Below, one piece after another: positions 1 through 10,505 of a DNA stretch of 64,000 nt. The stretch is taken from positions 120,049 to 184,048 of the forward strand of contig NZ_BAAADB010000019.1 of assembly GCF_039522025.1 (NCBI RefSeq). Reading direction: 5' to 3'. The position numbers and the translations under genes are program-made. Position 1 is the first letter of the stretch; each line of letters starts with the position of its first letter. Source of the DNA: Deinococcus depolymerans. Lineage in GTDB: Bacteria > Deinococcota > Deinococci > Deinococcales > Deinococcaceae. The notes beneath the pieces are model-generated. The model saw nothing but the letters and a program-made list of their open reading frames with translations, was not told the origin of the DNA and ran no database searches.

Positions 1-479
1 ACGTTCAGCGCCAGTTCACGGATGCGGCTCAGCTGCTCGGGGGTGGCCCAGCCGAGCGCGACGGCGGTGTCCGTGTTGATCAGGGGGTCGCCCAGCGCGT
101 CGCTCTTGTAGCAGTACTCCACGACCGGGCGGGACAGGGTGGTGCCTTCCTCGACGCCCAGACGTTTGCTGAACGACCCGGCGGCGACGTTGCGCACGAT
201 GACCTCCACCGGGATGATCGTCACGGCCCGCACGCGCTGCTCGGTCGGCGAGAGCAGCTCGATGAAGTGCGTGGGCACCCCCGCCGCCTCCAGCTGCGGG
301 AACAGGTGCGCGGTGATCGCGTTGTTGATCGCGCCCTTCCCCATGATCTGGGCTTTCTTCACGCCGTTGAAGGCCGTGGCGTCGTCCTTGTACTCCACGA
401 CGTACTCGTGCGGGTTCGCGGTGGCGTACACACGCTTGGCCTTACCTTCGTACTTCAGTTCGCCTCGGCTTGCGGTCAT
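1..479 (-). CDS. purC: Phosphoribosylaminoimidazole-succinocarboxamide synthase (partial, C-terminus outside window)
   Basis: SAICAR synthetase of de novo purine synthesis; it joins aspartate to CAIR using ATP in the cytoplasm. The reading frame begins [20 protein letters not shown], with the family hallmark KxEGKAKxVY, followed by [10 protein letters not shown] and a central segment [18 protein letters not shown], which is the conserved purC signature. About 159 of the usual 235-240 residues are present; the rest lies to the left of the window. The ATG at 479 has a Shine-Dalgarno (GGAGG) and overlaps the stop codon of a 36-codon upstream ORF (ATGA), so translation may be coupled to it. Identification is secure from the conserved motifs. 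Confidence 0.95.
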   Translation of the reverse strand, partial: MTASRGELKYEGKAKRVYATANPHEYVVEYKDDATAFNGVKKAQIMGKGAINNAITAHLFPQLEAAGVPTHFIELLSPTEQRVRAVTIIPVEVIVRNVAAGSFSKRLGVEEGTTLSRPVVEYCYKSDALGDPLINTDTAVALGWATPEQLSRIRELALN

Positions 480-586
480 GCGTCCTCCAGGGGGGTGGGG
501 GCGGCCTGGGCGGGCGTGTCCCCGGAATGTAGGAAAAGCGTCCCCCGGCAGGCGGGGCGACGCTGGAATGTCGCGGTGCTGAACAT
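476..586 (-). CDS. Putative 36-aa leader ORF overlapping the purC start
   Basis: A short frame begins at an ATG 7 nt downstream of a clear Shine-Dalgarno (GGAGG), encodes [18 protein letters not shown] and a tail rich in Pro and Ala, and ends with a TGA that shares ATGA with the purC start. No family is recognised. The good ribosome site and exact stop/start overlap suggest a translated leader that couples to or regulates purC. It could also be chance in GC-rich DNA. The roughly 150 bp further upstream (587-737) hold no other gene; a small CCGTC/GACGG stem lies just before the ORF, and I see no convincing -35/-10 pair. Confidence 0.4.
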   Translation of the reverse strand: MFSTATFQRRPACRGTLFLHSGDTPAQAAPTPLEDA

Positions 587-737
587 GTGAAGCCTCCATC
601 GCCGTCTCTCGGACGGACTTACCGCCCTTGTTTCACGGCGCGCGGCCGGGGCGGGGCGTCTCACAGGACGCGGGTGGAAGAAAAGGGAAGTGCAATCCAC
701 CCCCCACGCGGGAGGGCTGATCACCGCCTGACAGCGT

Positions 738-770
738 AACACCCCCGCGCGCCGGAGCGCCGGGGGTGTT
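738..770 (-). terminator. Hairpin after the CbiX-like gene
   Basis: Inverted repeat AACACCCCCG / CGGGGGTGTT around a GC-rich loop, about 50 nt past the stop of the minus-strand CbiX-like gene. The stem is strong, but the following T-run is poor, so termination is inferred. Confidence 0.5.
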
Positions 771-817
771 CAGAGGACTCGGACGAACGCCGCCCACGAC
801 GGGGCAGACCGCGCCGC

Positions 818-2230
818 TCAGTGGCTGTGCGAGTGCCCGCCCCCACGCTTGCCGCTGACTTCCTCGCGGACCTCGGCCACCACGAACGTGCAGGCCTCCG
901 CGCAGGGAATGCCGCCCGGCACGCCGTTCAGGAACGACTGCGTGAGCTTGTGCCCCGCCCACAGGCGCGTGCGCAGGCACCCGCTGCACACGTCCTGCGC
1001 CACGTGCTCCACCTGCGCCGGCGTCGCCTTCTGCACCTTGGCGTAGATGCCGGTCTGCCGCCGCGCCGTGGTCGCCCAGGGCGTGGGCCGCAGCGCGTGG
1101 CAGTCGTGCGCGTACGTCTCCTCGATCACCGCCGGGTACACGTAATGCATGGCGCGGCGCAGGTCCGCCTCGCTGAGCACCGCCCGCCACCCGCGCGGCA
1201 GGTTCCGCAGCGTGTGCACGGGCCGGTGCTCGCCGCCGTCCGTGAAACGCACCTGATCCCGCACGCCCTCCGGCGTGACCAGCGTGGTCAGTTCCGCGCC
1301 GGGGCGGCCCTCGTCCAGGGCGTTGCGCAGCTCGAACACGCCCAGCTCCGGCGTGACCAGCACCTCCCCGACCCGCAGGCCCGCGCGCGCACCCTTCAGG
1401 AACGCCTGCCACGCCGCCTCGTGCCCGCGCTCGGTGTCCCCGCCCGGCCCGCCCGCCCCGCGCGCCTCCTCGGCGAGGTGCAGGATCACGTCCGCGACGG
1501 CCGCGTGCGTCCCGACCGGTCTGGCGTAGTACACCCGCTGGTGCCCGTGCGGGTTCTCCGGGAAGTCCGTGACGGTCCCGGTCAGGCCCATGTCCTCCGG
1601 GATGGTCTCCAGGGTGTGCCAGCCCTCGCTGGCGAAGAACGGCACGACCACCACGCGCGGCGAGCGCACCGTGTCCGGCCAGGTGCCCACCTTGGGGTCC
1701 TCATCCAGGAACAGGGCCTGCACCTCGGCGAACAGCCCCGCCTCGCGGATGCGCTCGGCGTTCTGGTACACGACCTTGTTGCTGTTCTCGTTGCGGGTCG
1801 TGCCGTGCCCCAGCACGATCAGCGCCGTGTCCTCCGGGCTGGCGTCCGGCAGGACCTCGCGCGCGCGGGCCAGGATCACGTCGGTCATGCTGGGGTGTAC
1901 GCCGTACGGCAGGGTGTAGCGCACGGTCCGGCCGCCGATCACGCGGGCCACGCCCTCGGGCGGCACCGGCCCCTGGTGGCCCAGGCCCATCTCGCGCGGA
2001 ATCACGGTCTCCGTGAAGTACCCCTCGCTGATGAACATCGGAATGACCGTCACGTCCGTGCTGGCGGTCGTCTTCAGCACCTGCCGCAGCGACGGTTCCT
2101 CCTTCCAGTACCCCTCGATCACCTCGTCGAACAGGTGACGCTCGCGGATCAGTTCCGCGTACCGGTACACCGCGACCGCCGACTCACCGTTCAGGTGAGA
2201 CCCATGACCAATAAGCACCAGGGAACGCAT
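818..2230 (-). CDS. CbiX-like sirohydrochlorin chelatase-family protein with C-terminal Fe-S domain
   Basis: A 470-residue cytoplasmic protein. Residues 1-130 and about 136-270 are two CbiX-like chelatase folds, with metal-site histidines in GHGSH (H9) and GHGTT (about H142). They are followed by a stabilising region and a cysteine-rich tail with C-x(n)-CSGC-x(n)-C-x3-C, expected to bind a 4Fe-4S cluster, then a His-rich end (HSHSH) that may bind metal. This order matches the family typified by D. radiodurans DR2241 (from memory). The physiological substrate of that family is not settled; metal insertion into a tetrapyrrole is the inference. The start at 2230 is preferred over an upstream in-frame codon because the chelatase fold starts there and a -10 hexamer sits 8 nt upstream. 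Confidence 0.85.
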   Translation of the reverse strand: MRSLVLIGHGSHLNGESAVAVYRYAELIRERHLFDEVIEGYWKEEPSLRQVLKTTASTDVTVIPMFISEGYFTETVIPREMGLGHQGPVPPEGVARVIGGRTVRYTLPYGVHPSMTDVILARAREVLPDASPEDTALIVLGHGTTRNENSNKVVYQNAERIREAGLFAEVQALFLDEDPKVGTWPDTVRSPRVVVVPFFASEGWHTLETIPEDMGLTGTVTDFPENPHGHQRVYYARPVGTHAAVADVILHLAEEARGAGGPGGDTERGHEAAWQAFLKGARAGLRVGEVLVTPELGVFELRNALDEGRPGAELTTLVTPEGVRDQVRFTDGGEHRPVHTLRNLPRGWRAVLSEADLRRAMHYVYPAVIEETYAHDCHALRPTPWATTARRQTGIYAKVQKATPAQVEHVAQDVCSGCLRTRLWAGHKLTQSFLNGVPGGIPCAEACTFVVAEVREEVSGKRGGGHSHSH

Positions 2231-2238
2231 ACGCCCCG

Positions 2239-2244
2239 ACTGTA
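2239..2244 (-). promoter_or_regulatory. -10 hexamer of the CbiX-like gene
   Basis: TACAGT on the minus strand, 8 nt before the ATG, with no Shine-Dalgarno between: a leaderless-type start. Confidence 0.55.
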
Positions 2245-2300
2245 GCGTCCGTCCCCGCCCGGAATTGTCCCGGAACATGCGGTCCCGGCCCCCGCCCGGT

Positions 2301-2306
2301 TAGACT
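2301..2306 (+). promoter_or_regulatory. -10 hexamer of the cyclophilin gene
   Basis: TAGACT followed by 7 nt and the ATG at 2314. There is no ribosome site, so transcription probably begins at the start codon. Confidence 0.6.
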
Positions 2307-2313
2307 GTGCCCC

Positions 2314-2880
<567 letters not shown>

Positions 2881-2883
2881 GTC

Positions 2884-2952
2884 GAGGGTCAAAAGTCGAT
2901 GGTTGATGGACTGGGGATTGCCCCGATCCATCAACCATCGACTTTGACCCTC
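2884..2952. repeat. Long near-perfect inverted repeat (26-bp arms)
   Basis: The left arm GAGGGTCAAAAGTCGATGG... and the right arm ...CCATCGACTTTGACCCTC are complementary over about 26 bp with one bulged A. The loop itself contains GGGG-ATTG-CCCC. It lies between convergent genes and directly abuts the dispersed repeat at 2953. It has no T-tract, so it is not a textbook terminator but could act on both strands. Confidence 0.75.
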
Positions 2953-3087
2953 ATACGGACTCCGATTGAATGGGCTGTAAAGCCCGTTCAATCCGAGCGA
3001 AGCGAGTGGAAGAAAAACGGGTTCCGGACGCGGAGCCGGCAATCCGGTGAAGTTCCGGATTGTTGGCGAAACAAACGGCAGTCCGTA

Positions 3088-3088
<1 letters not shown>
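2953..3088 (+). repeat. Dispersed repeat, copy A (short form)
   Basis: Ends ATACGGACTCCG and, inverted, CAGTCCGTAT. The first internal hairpin pairs GATTGAATGGGCT with AGCCCGTTCAATC, and the second pairs GGCAATCCGG with CCGGATTGTTGGC. The right end supplies the T of the TGA stop codon of the minus-strand antiporter gene, which reads TGATACGG in its own orientation. Confidence 0.85.
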
Positions 3089-4341
<1,253 letters not shown>

Positions 4342-4348
4342 GCCGCCC

Positions 4349-4354
4349 ACCATA
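4349..4354 (-). promoter_or_regulatory. -10 hexamer of the antiporter gene
   Basis: TATGGT (minus strand) 7 nt before the ATG at 4341; its position decides that start over the upstream ATG, which lies inside the hexamer. Confidence 0.55.
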
Positions 4355-4425
4355 TCCGTCCGCGCCGCCCGGTGAACGCAAACAGCGCCCACACCGGGGC
4401 GCTGCCTGTCCTGCCTGTGGTGGGG

Positions 4426-4725
4426 TCAGTCGCGTTCGCGTTCGCGTTCGGCGTTCAGCTGCGCCTGAAGCTGCGCCTGACGCTGCCGCACGTAATCCTG
4501 CTGGAAGCGCGGCTCGTCGATCAGGTTCGTGCCGACCGTGAGTTTCCCGGTCGCCAGTTCCCGCATCGCCTGCGTCACCAGGTTCCGGTGCCGCACGCGC
4601 TGCTCGACCGGCAGCACGCTCGGCGCGCCGGAACGCAGCTGCAACGCACGCTTGGCCGTGACCACACTCAGTCGGTACTTGCTGTCCGTCATGGACAGCA
4701 GCTTGTCGATGTCTTTTTCCGCCAT
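4426..4725 (-). CDS. rpoZ: DNA-directed RNA polymerase omega subunit
   Basis: A 99-residue omega subunit that helps assemble and stabilise the beta' subunit of RNA polymerase. The N-terminal half (MAEKDIDKLLSMTDSKYRLS, then VVTAKRALQL) fits the family core with the helix that clamps beta'. The C-terminus is a charged, Gln/Arg-rich helix ending RERERD, built from simple repeated codons. A good Shine-Dalgarno (GGGAGG) lies 8 nt before the ATG. It is a single gene on the minus strand between the antiporter and gnd. Confidence 0.88.
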   Translation of the reverse strand: MAEKDIDKLLSMTDSKYRLSVVTAKRALQLRSGAPSVLPVEQRVRHRNLVTQAMRELATGKLTVGTNLIDEPRFQQDYVRQRQAQLQAQLNAERERERD

Positions 4726-4789
4726 TCTCGCAACCTCCCTGAAACACGGCCGTCCCGCGTGGAGCGGGTGGGTGTTCCGTCAGCCCCCC

Positions 4790-4819
4790 ACTGTAGCCCA
4801 GCGGGGGCGGGCACACCAA
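4790..4819 (-). promoter_or_regulatory. Sigma70-type promoter of rpoZ
   Basis: On the minus strand, TTGGTG and TACAGT are separated by 18 bp, about 65 nt before the rpoZ start. This leaves room for the Shine-Dalgarno seen there. Confidence 0.5.
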
Positions 4820-4855
4820 GCGCCCGTCCCACAATGCCCCCGCCACAACCGACGT

Positions 4856-6343
4856 TCAGGCGTTGTACGTGCTGCTGGCCGTATCGCCGCCCCGCCCGGT
4901 CCAGTTCGTGTGGAAGAACTCGCCGCGCTCACGGTCCGTGCGTTCGTACGTGTGCGCACCGAAGTAATCCCGCTGCGCCTGCAGCAGGTTCGCGGGCAGC
5001 CGCTCGGCGCGGTACCCGTCGTAGTACGCCAGGGCGCTGCTGAACGCCGGAACCGGCACGCCCCCCACCACGGCCGCCGCGACCGTCCCGCGCCACGCCG
5101 CCTGCGCGCCCTGCACGGCGTCCCGGAAGTACGGGGCCAGCAGCAGGTTCGGCAGGTCCGGCTGCGCGTCGAACGCCTCCTTGATGCGGTCCAGGAACGC
5201 CGCGCGGATGATGCACCCGCCCCGCCACATCTGCGCGATCTGCCCGTAATCCAGCGTCCACCCGGCGTCCCGCGCACTCAGCTGCAGCAGCTGGAAGCCC
5301 TGCGCGTACGCGGCGATCTTGCTGGCGTACAGCGCCTGCCGCACGCCCTCGATGAACGCCTCCCGGTCGGCGGGCGCCGCGAAGGTCGGGCCGCCCAGCA
5401 CGCGGCTGGCCGCCACACGCTCGGCCTTCAGGGCGCTCATGGCGCGGGCGTACACGGCCTCCGTGATCGTCGCGGCCGGACTGCCGGCATCCAGCGCCGC
5501 CACCGACGTCCACTTACCCGTGCCTTTCTGCCCGGCGGCGTCCAGAATCACGTCCACCAGCGGCTGCCCGGTCAGGTCATCCGTCTTGGTCAGGATGTCG
5601 GCCGTGATCTCGATCAGGTAACTGTTCAGCTCGCCCTCATTCCAGCGGGCGAACACCGCGCCCGCCTCCGGGGCGCTCAGACCCGCGCCGTCACGCAGCA
5701 ACTGATACGCCTCCGCGATCATCTGCATGTCGGCGTACTCGATGCCGTTATGCACCATCTTCACGAAATGCCCCGCGCCCTCCGGCCCCACCCAGTCGCA
5801 GCAGGGCGCGCCGTCGGCCACCCTCGCCGCGATGCCCTGGAAGATCGGCCTGACCGCCTCCCACGCCTCCGGATTCCCGCCCGGCATGATGCTCGGCCCG
5901 GTCAGCGCACCCTCCTCACCGCCCGACACGCCCGTCCCCACGAACAGCAGCCCGTCCGCCGCGAGTTCCCGCGTGCGGCGCGTCGAATCCGCCGGGTGAC
6001 TGTTCCCCCCGTCGATGATGATGTCGCCGGGGCTCAGCAGCGGCCGCAGGTGCCCGATGAACTCGTCGACCGCCGCGCCCGCCTTCACCATCAGCATCAC
6101 CTTGCGCGGAGCCTTCAGTTGCCCCACCAGTTCCTCCAGCGACCCCGCCCCCACGATGGACCTCCCGGCCGCGCGGCCCCCCGTGAACGCCGTCACCTTG
6201 CTGACCGTCCGGTTGAACGCCGCGACCGTGAACCCCCGGCTCGCCATGTTCAGAATCAGGTTCTCACCCATCACCGCCAGCCCGATCACACCGATATCCG
6301 CCACCGGGCCCTGCCCGCCACCTGTCGCCGCGTCATTCGTCAT
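4856..6343 (-). CDS. gnd: 6-phosphogluconate dehydrogenase (decarboxylating)
   Basis: Oxidative pentose phosphate enzyme: 6-phosphogluconate + NADP+ to ribulose-5-phosphate + CO2 + NADPH, cytoplasmic. The 495-residue protein has the N-terminal Rossmann motif (IGVIGLAVMGENLILNMA), IIDGGNSHPADSTRR, FVGTGVSGGEEGA and the catalytic Lys/Asn region GPEGAGHFVKMVHNGIEYAD, and it ends with the homodimerisation tail (FGAHTYERTD, FFHTNWTGRGGDTAS) of the long NADP-type enzymes. The start at 6343 is preferred to a GTG 21 nt upstream because a -10 hexamer is centred 10 nt before it. It supplies NADPH, which fits the oxidative-stress character of several neighbours (peroxiredoxin, bacillithiol). Confidence 0.95.
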   Translation of the reverse strand: MTNDAATGGGQGPVADIGVIGLAVMGENLILNMASRGFTVAAFNRTVSKVTAFTGGRAAGRSIVGAGSLEELVGQLKAPRKVMLMVKAGAAVDEFIGHLRPLLSPGDIIIDGGNSHPADSTRRTRELAADGLLFVGTGVSGGEEGALTGPSIMPGGNPEAWEAVRPIFQGIAARVADGAPCCDWVGPEGAGHFVKMVHNGIEYADMQMIAEAYQLLRDGAGLSAPEAGAVFARWNEGELNSYLIEITADILTKTDDLTGQPLVDVILDAAGQKGTGKWTSVAALDAGSPAATITEAVYARAMSALKAERVAASRVLGGPTFAAPADREAFIEGVRQALYASKIAAYAQGFQLLQLSARDAGWTLDYGQIAQMWRGGCIIRAAFLDRIKEAFDAQPDLPNLLLAPYFRDAVQGAQAAWRGTVAAAVVGGVPVPAFSSALAYYDGYRAERLPANLLQAQRDYFGAHTYERTDRERGEFFHTNWTGRGGDTASSTYNA

Positions 6344-6350
6344 GCGAATA

Positions 6351-6356
6351 AGCGTA
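6351..6356 (-). promoter_or_regulatory. -10 hexamer of gnd
   Basis: TACGCT (minus strand) with a 7-nt spacer to the ATG; no ribosome site. Confidence 0.5.
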
Positions 6357-6411
6357 CACCGCACACCAACCAGCGCCGGAAACCTGTCAACACAGCCCCC
6401 ACACCGAACAA

Positions 6412-6430
6412 CCCCCGCACGCGGCGGGGG
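6412..6430 (-). terminator. Terminator of the tRNA-Thr gene
   Basis: CCCCCGC / GGCGGGGG hairpin, followed on the minus strand by TTGTT, immediately downstream of the tRNA gene. Confidence 0.6.
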
Positions 6431-6438
6431 CTTTCCTT

Positions 6439-6513
<75 letters not shown>

Positions 6514-6609
6514 GGGTACGAATTGAGCTGCTCCACGCGGAAGCTCAAAAAGTATATGGAGTGCGCCGGGGAGTGTCAAGGCGCCGGGTGCGGGCCTCGG
6601 TGGCAGCTC

Positions 6610-6615
6610 TATGCT
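6610..6615 (+). promoter_or_regulatory. -10 hexamer of the bacillithiol deacetylase gene
   Basis: TATGCT, then GGCGGGC and the ATG at 6623. It excludes an in-frame codon at 6611 as the start. Confidence 0.6.
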
Positions 6616-6622
6616 GGCGGGC

Positions 6623-7357
6623 ATGGTGACCGCAGGAACCCCGGAGGCGTTCGAGACGATTCATGGCGTGGCGGGGCCACTGGACTGGCTGTGCCTCGCG
6701 CCGCACCCGGACGACGCGGAGATCGGCGCGGGCGGCACCCTGATCCGGCTGGCCCGCGCGGGGCGCGCGGTGGGCATTCTGGAACTGTCGCGGGGCGAGC
6801 GGGGCACGCAGGGCACGCCGGACGTGCGCGTGGCCGAGTGCGCCCGCGCGGCGGCGATCATGGCCCTGACGTGGCGCGGGCAGCTGGGCCTCCCGGACGG
6901 CGAACTGCGGGACACGCTGGACGGCGCGCACGCACTGGCGTCGGTGCTGCGCGCGGTGCGGCCCCGCGTGCTGGTCGTCCCGCACCACCACGACCGGCAC
7001 CCGGATCACTTCGGGACGTACCACCTGAGCAAGCGGGCGGTGCATCTGGCGCAGCTGGCGAAGGCGGACCTGGCGGGAGAGCCGCACCGGGTGGGGCGGG
7101 TGCTGCTGTACCAGGGGAACGCGGACATCACCCCGAACGTGCTGGTCGACGTGGAGGCCGTGCAGGACACCTGGGAGGCGGCGATCCTGGCGCATGAGAG
7201 TCAGTTCTCGGGGGCCGCCATCTCGGAGACGGTCACGCCGGAGATCGTGGAGCGCCGCCGCGCCCGCCTGACGTACTGGGGCACCCTGGCCCGCGTGCGC
7301 TACGCCGAGGCGTTCGAGGCGGACTCGGCGCTGCTGGTGGACCCGCTGGCACTGTAG
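6623..7357 (+). CDS. bshB1: PIG-L family deacetylase, BshB1-type (bacillithiol biosynthesis)
   Basis: A 244-residue zinc-dependent deacetylase that would remove acetate from GlcNAc-malate, the second step of bacillithiol synthesis. Zinc-site motifs are visible: LAPHPDDAEIG (H28, D31) and HHHDRHPDHFGTYHL in the middle. Spacing and length fit BshB1 rather than the longer mycothiol enzyme MshB. Deinococcus is known to make bacillithiol, which supports the call. The other bsh genes are not in the window. The gene is monocistronic and divergent from the tRNA gene. Confidence 0.85.
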   Translation: MVTAGTPEAFETIHGVAGPLDWLCLAPHPDDAEIGAGGTLIRLARAGRAVGILELSRGERGTQGTPDVRVAECARAAAIMALTWRGQLGLPDGELRDTLDGAHALASVLRAVRPRVLVVPHHHDRHPDHFGTYHLSKRAVHLAQLAKADLAGEPHRVGRVLLYQGNADITPNVLVDVEAVQDTWEAAILAHESQFSGAAISETVTPEIVERRRARLTYWGTLARVRYAEAFEADSALLVDPLAL

Positions 7358-7382
7358 GTCGCCCCTCGCCTGGGCCGGCCGC

Positions 7383-8372
7383 TCAGTCCTGCGGCGGCCA
7401 GTCCTGGTAGGGGAGGGCAGGGTGTGGGCGGCTGGCCAGCAGGTCCTCGATCTCGTCGGCGAGGTCCAGGCCGTACTTGTACGCGCCCTGCCCGGCGACC
7501 ACGCCGCCGCCGTACTTCTCGCGGTAGTTGCCGGGTTTGCGTTCGAAGGTCATGGCCTCGGCGCTGGCGTTCGTCTGGGGCAGCACGGTCGTCAGGATCG
7601 GGGGGGTGCCCTCGCCGGTGCCGGTGAAGGCGCGTTGCAGGTCCTCGGGGAGGCGTTGCAGGCCCTGGCGGTGCTGGCTGCTCTGGCTCTGGTACTTGGT
7701 GATCAGGACGCCCAGGCAGTTCAGGCGCAGGTTGCGGGCGCGGCGGATCTCGGCGATGCGCCCGGCGATCTGCGGGATGCCGTAGGTGCTCAGGCGGTCG
7801 GGGATGGTGGGGATCAGGTAGTGGTCGCTGATTTCCAGGCCGTTCTGCGTGACGAAGCCCAGGTTGGGCGGGCAGTCGATCAGGACGTAGTCGTACGCGT
7901 CGAAGTGCGGCGCGACGAATTTCTTCACGACTTCCATCGGGCCGGTCGAGTAGTGCGTGCGGCCCGCGATGTCCTGCATGCGGTCCTGCACGTCGATCAA
8001 CCGGATGGAGGAGGGCAGCAGGTCCACGCGGCCGTAGCGGGTGCCTTCTGGTAACTGGTCCATCACCTCGGGCGGCACGCGGTTGAGGTTGCTGGCCCCG
8101 CGCACGATGGCGCGCGTGGCGTCGAACGTGAAGGTGCCGTCGCCGCGCAGCAGGTCCAGGAACAGCTGCGCGAGCGTCTGCCCGTCCTCGTCGGCCCTCG
8201 CCCAGCGTTCCTCGCCGATCAGGGCCAGGGTGGCGTTCGTCTGAGGGTCCAGGTCGATGACCAGCACGCGCTTGTGCTTCATGAACGCCAGCGTGTCGGC
8301 CAGTTGCACGGTCGCCGTGGTTTTCGCCACGCCGCCCTTGAGGTTGATGAAACTCAGGACGACCGGGGCCAT
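7383..8372 (-). CDS. ParA-family ATPase (orphan, no ParB partner)
   Basis: A 329-residue P-loop ATPase of the ParA/MinD group with the deviant Walker A motif KGGVAKTT (residues 12-19), the signature Walker A' lysine being K12. VLVIDLDPQTNATLAL and DYVLIDCPPNLG (Walker B region) follow. No parB or parS-like site lies beside it; the gene overlaps the end of a peroxiredoxin gene (TGATG), so the two are co-transcribed. Such solo ParA proteins often position other cargo on the nucleoid, but its cargo is unknown. The convergent gene at 7357 leaves only 25 bp for termination. Confidence 0.85.
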   Translation of the reverse strand: MAPVVLSFINLKGGVAKTTATVQLADTLAFMKHKRVLVIDLDPQTNATLALIGEERWARADEDGQTLAQLFLDLLRGDGTFTFDATRAIVRGASNLNRVPPEVMDQLPEGTRYGRVDLLPSSIRLIDVQDRMQDIAGRTHYSTGPMEVVKKFVAPHFDAYDYVLIDCPPNLGFVTQNGLEISDHYLIPTIPDRLSTYGIPQIAGRIAEIRRARNLRLNCLGVLITKYQSQSSQHRQGLQRLPEDLQRAFTGTGEGTPPILTTVLPQTNASAEAMTFERKPGNYREKYGGGVVAGQGAYKYGLDLADEIEDLLASRPHPALPYQDWPPQD

Positions 8373-8827
8373 CAGAGTTCGCGGATCTTGGCCAGCACAG
8401 CCTCGGGCCGCACGGTGTAGTCGCCGGTCTTCTCCTCGACGTGCTGGTAGCGCACCACGCCGGAGCGGTCGATCAGGAACACGGCCCGGCCGCTGATGCC
8501 CCGGTCGTCGATGGCCACCCCGTACGCGCGGGCCACGTCGAGTTTCATGTCGGCCAGCAGCGGCACCTCGATGCCGTACTCGGCCGCCCAGGCCTTGTGG
8601 GCGTGCACGGAGTCGCGGTTCACGCCCAGCACGACCGCCCCGGCGTCCGCGAAATCATCCTGGCGGCCCGAGTACTCCGGCAGCTGCATGGAGCACACGG
8701 GACTGAAATCCAGCGGGTAGAACACCAGCACCACGGCGCTGTGGCCGCGGTAACTGCTCAGGGTGATCTGCTCGCCGGTCGAGGCGGGCAGGGTGAAGTC
8801 CGGCGCAGGCTGTCCCACAAGGCTCAT
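8372..8827 (-). CDS. Thiol peroxidase / peroxiredoxin (AhpE/Bcp-like)
   Basis: A 151-residue peroxiredoxin that reduces H2O2 or organic peroxides. The thioredoxin-fold core reads GQPAPDFTLPASTGEQITLS, then VVLVFYPLDFSPVCSMQLPEY, in which the peroxidatic Cys lies in the PVC motif. No second cysteine is seen elsewhere in the protein, so it behaves like a 1-Cys enzyme and would need an external thiol such as bacillithiol for recycling (inference). It is the first gene of a two-gene unit with the ParA-like gene, with a one-base stop/start overlap. Confidence 0.9.
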   Translation of the reverse strand: MSLVGQPAPDFTLPASTGEQITLSSYRGHSAVVLVFYPLDFSPVCSMQLPEYSGRQDDFADAGAVVLGVNRDSVHAHKAWAAEYGIEVPLLADMKLDVARAYGVAIDDRGISGRAVFLIDRSGVVRYQHVEEKTGDYTVRPEAVLAKIREL

Positions 8828-8834
8828 GCCCAGC

Positions 8835-8840
8835 AGTGTA
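8835..8840 (-). promoter_or_regulatory. -10 hexamer of the peroxiredoxin gene
   Basis: TACACT (minus strand), 7 nt before the ATG. Confidence 0.6.
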
Positions 8841-9025
8841 GCGGCCCTGCCCGGCCCGCGCGGGGCACCTGAGCGGACCCCACGCGGCGGGCGTCTTGAA
8901 CCGCGTCCCGCTTCGCGCTCCCCCCGGCCGCGCGGGCCTACCCTGGGTGGGTACCGTCCCCGGCGTCTGCACCGTTCACGCCCTGCCCGCACCCCAGCCG
9001 GGACGGCCCCGAGGAGGAATTCCCA

Positions 9026-10116
<1,091 letters not shown>

Positions 10117-10117
<1 letters not shown>

Positions 10118-10266
10118 TACGGACTCCGGTTGAACGGCCTGCTAAGCCACTCAACCCGGGCGGACTCGGAGGGCTGCGCCGCAGAGGAGCAGAAGCGGGT
10201 TCCGTCCGTTCCGATAACAACCCGGTACACGGGCGGGTGGAGGGCGGAACAGACCGCAGTCCGGTA
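10117..10266 (+). repeat. Dispersed repeat, copy B (long form, degraded right end)
   Basis: The left end ATACGGACTCCG shares its first base with the desaturase stop codon. This form carries the extra internal hairpin GGCTGCGCCGCAG. The right end is degenerate (GCAGTCCGGTA). Of the 388 bp up to the next gene, the remainder holds one hairpin (10300) and the Shine-Dalgarno of the next gene. Confidence 0.7.
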
Positions 10267-10299
10267 GAGCGCAGTCCACCCCAAGCCCGCCTGAAGCCT

Positions 10300-10335
10300 G
10301 AAGCCCGCCCGCGCCCCGTGCGCGTGGCGGGCTTC
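10300..10335 (+). terminator. Hairpin downstream of the desaturase gene
   Basis: Perfect 10-bp arms GAAGCCCGCC / GGCGGGCTTC. No T-run follows, so terminator function is only likely. Confidence 0.45.
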
Positions 10336-10505
10336 CGCTGTCCTGTTCAGGGCGCGTGGTGGGCAGGACGGGACCGGGCGTGGCATGCTGACGGTGTTCC
10401 CTGCCCCTGGGGCGTGCCACGGCCCCGCCCTGCCGCCCCGGTTCTGCGGAAAGCGGCGCCGCCCCCACCCTGCCTGACTTCCCCTGCGTGACAAGGAGGC
10501 CGTGA

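Noticed and set aside
6344..6364. GTG 21 nt upstream as start of gnd
   Set aside because: It would place the -10 hexamer inside the coding sequence, and the family N-terminus fits the ATG at 6343.
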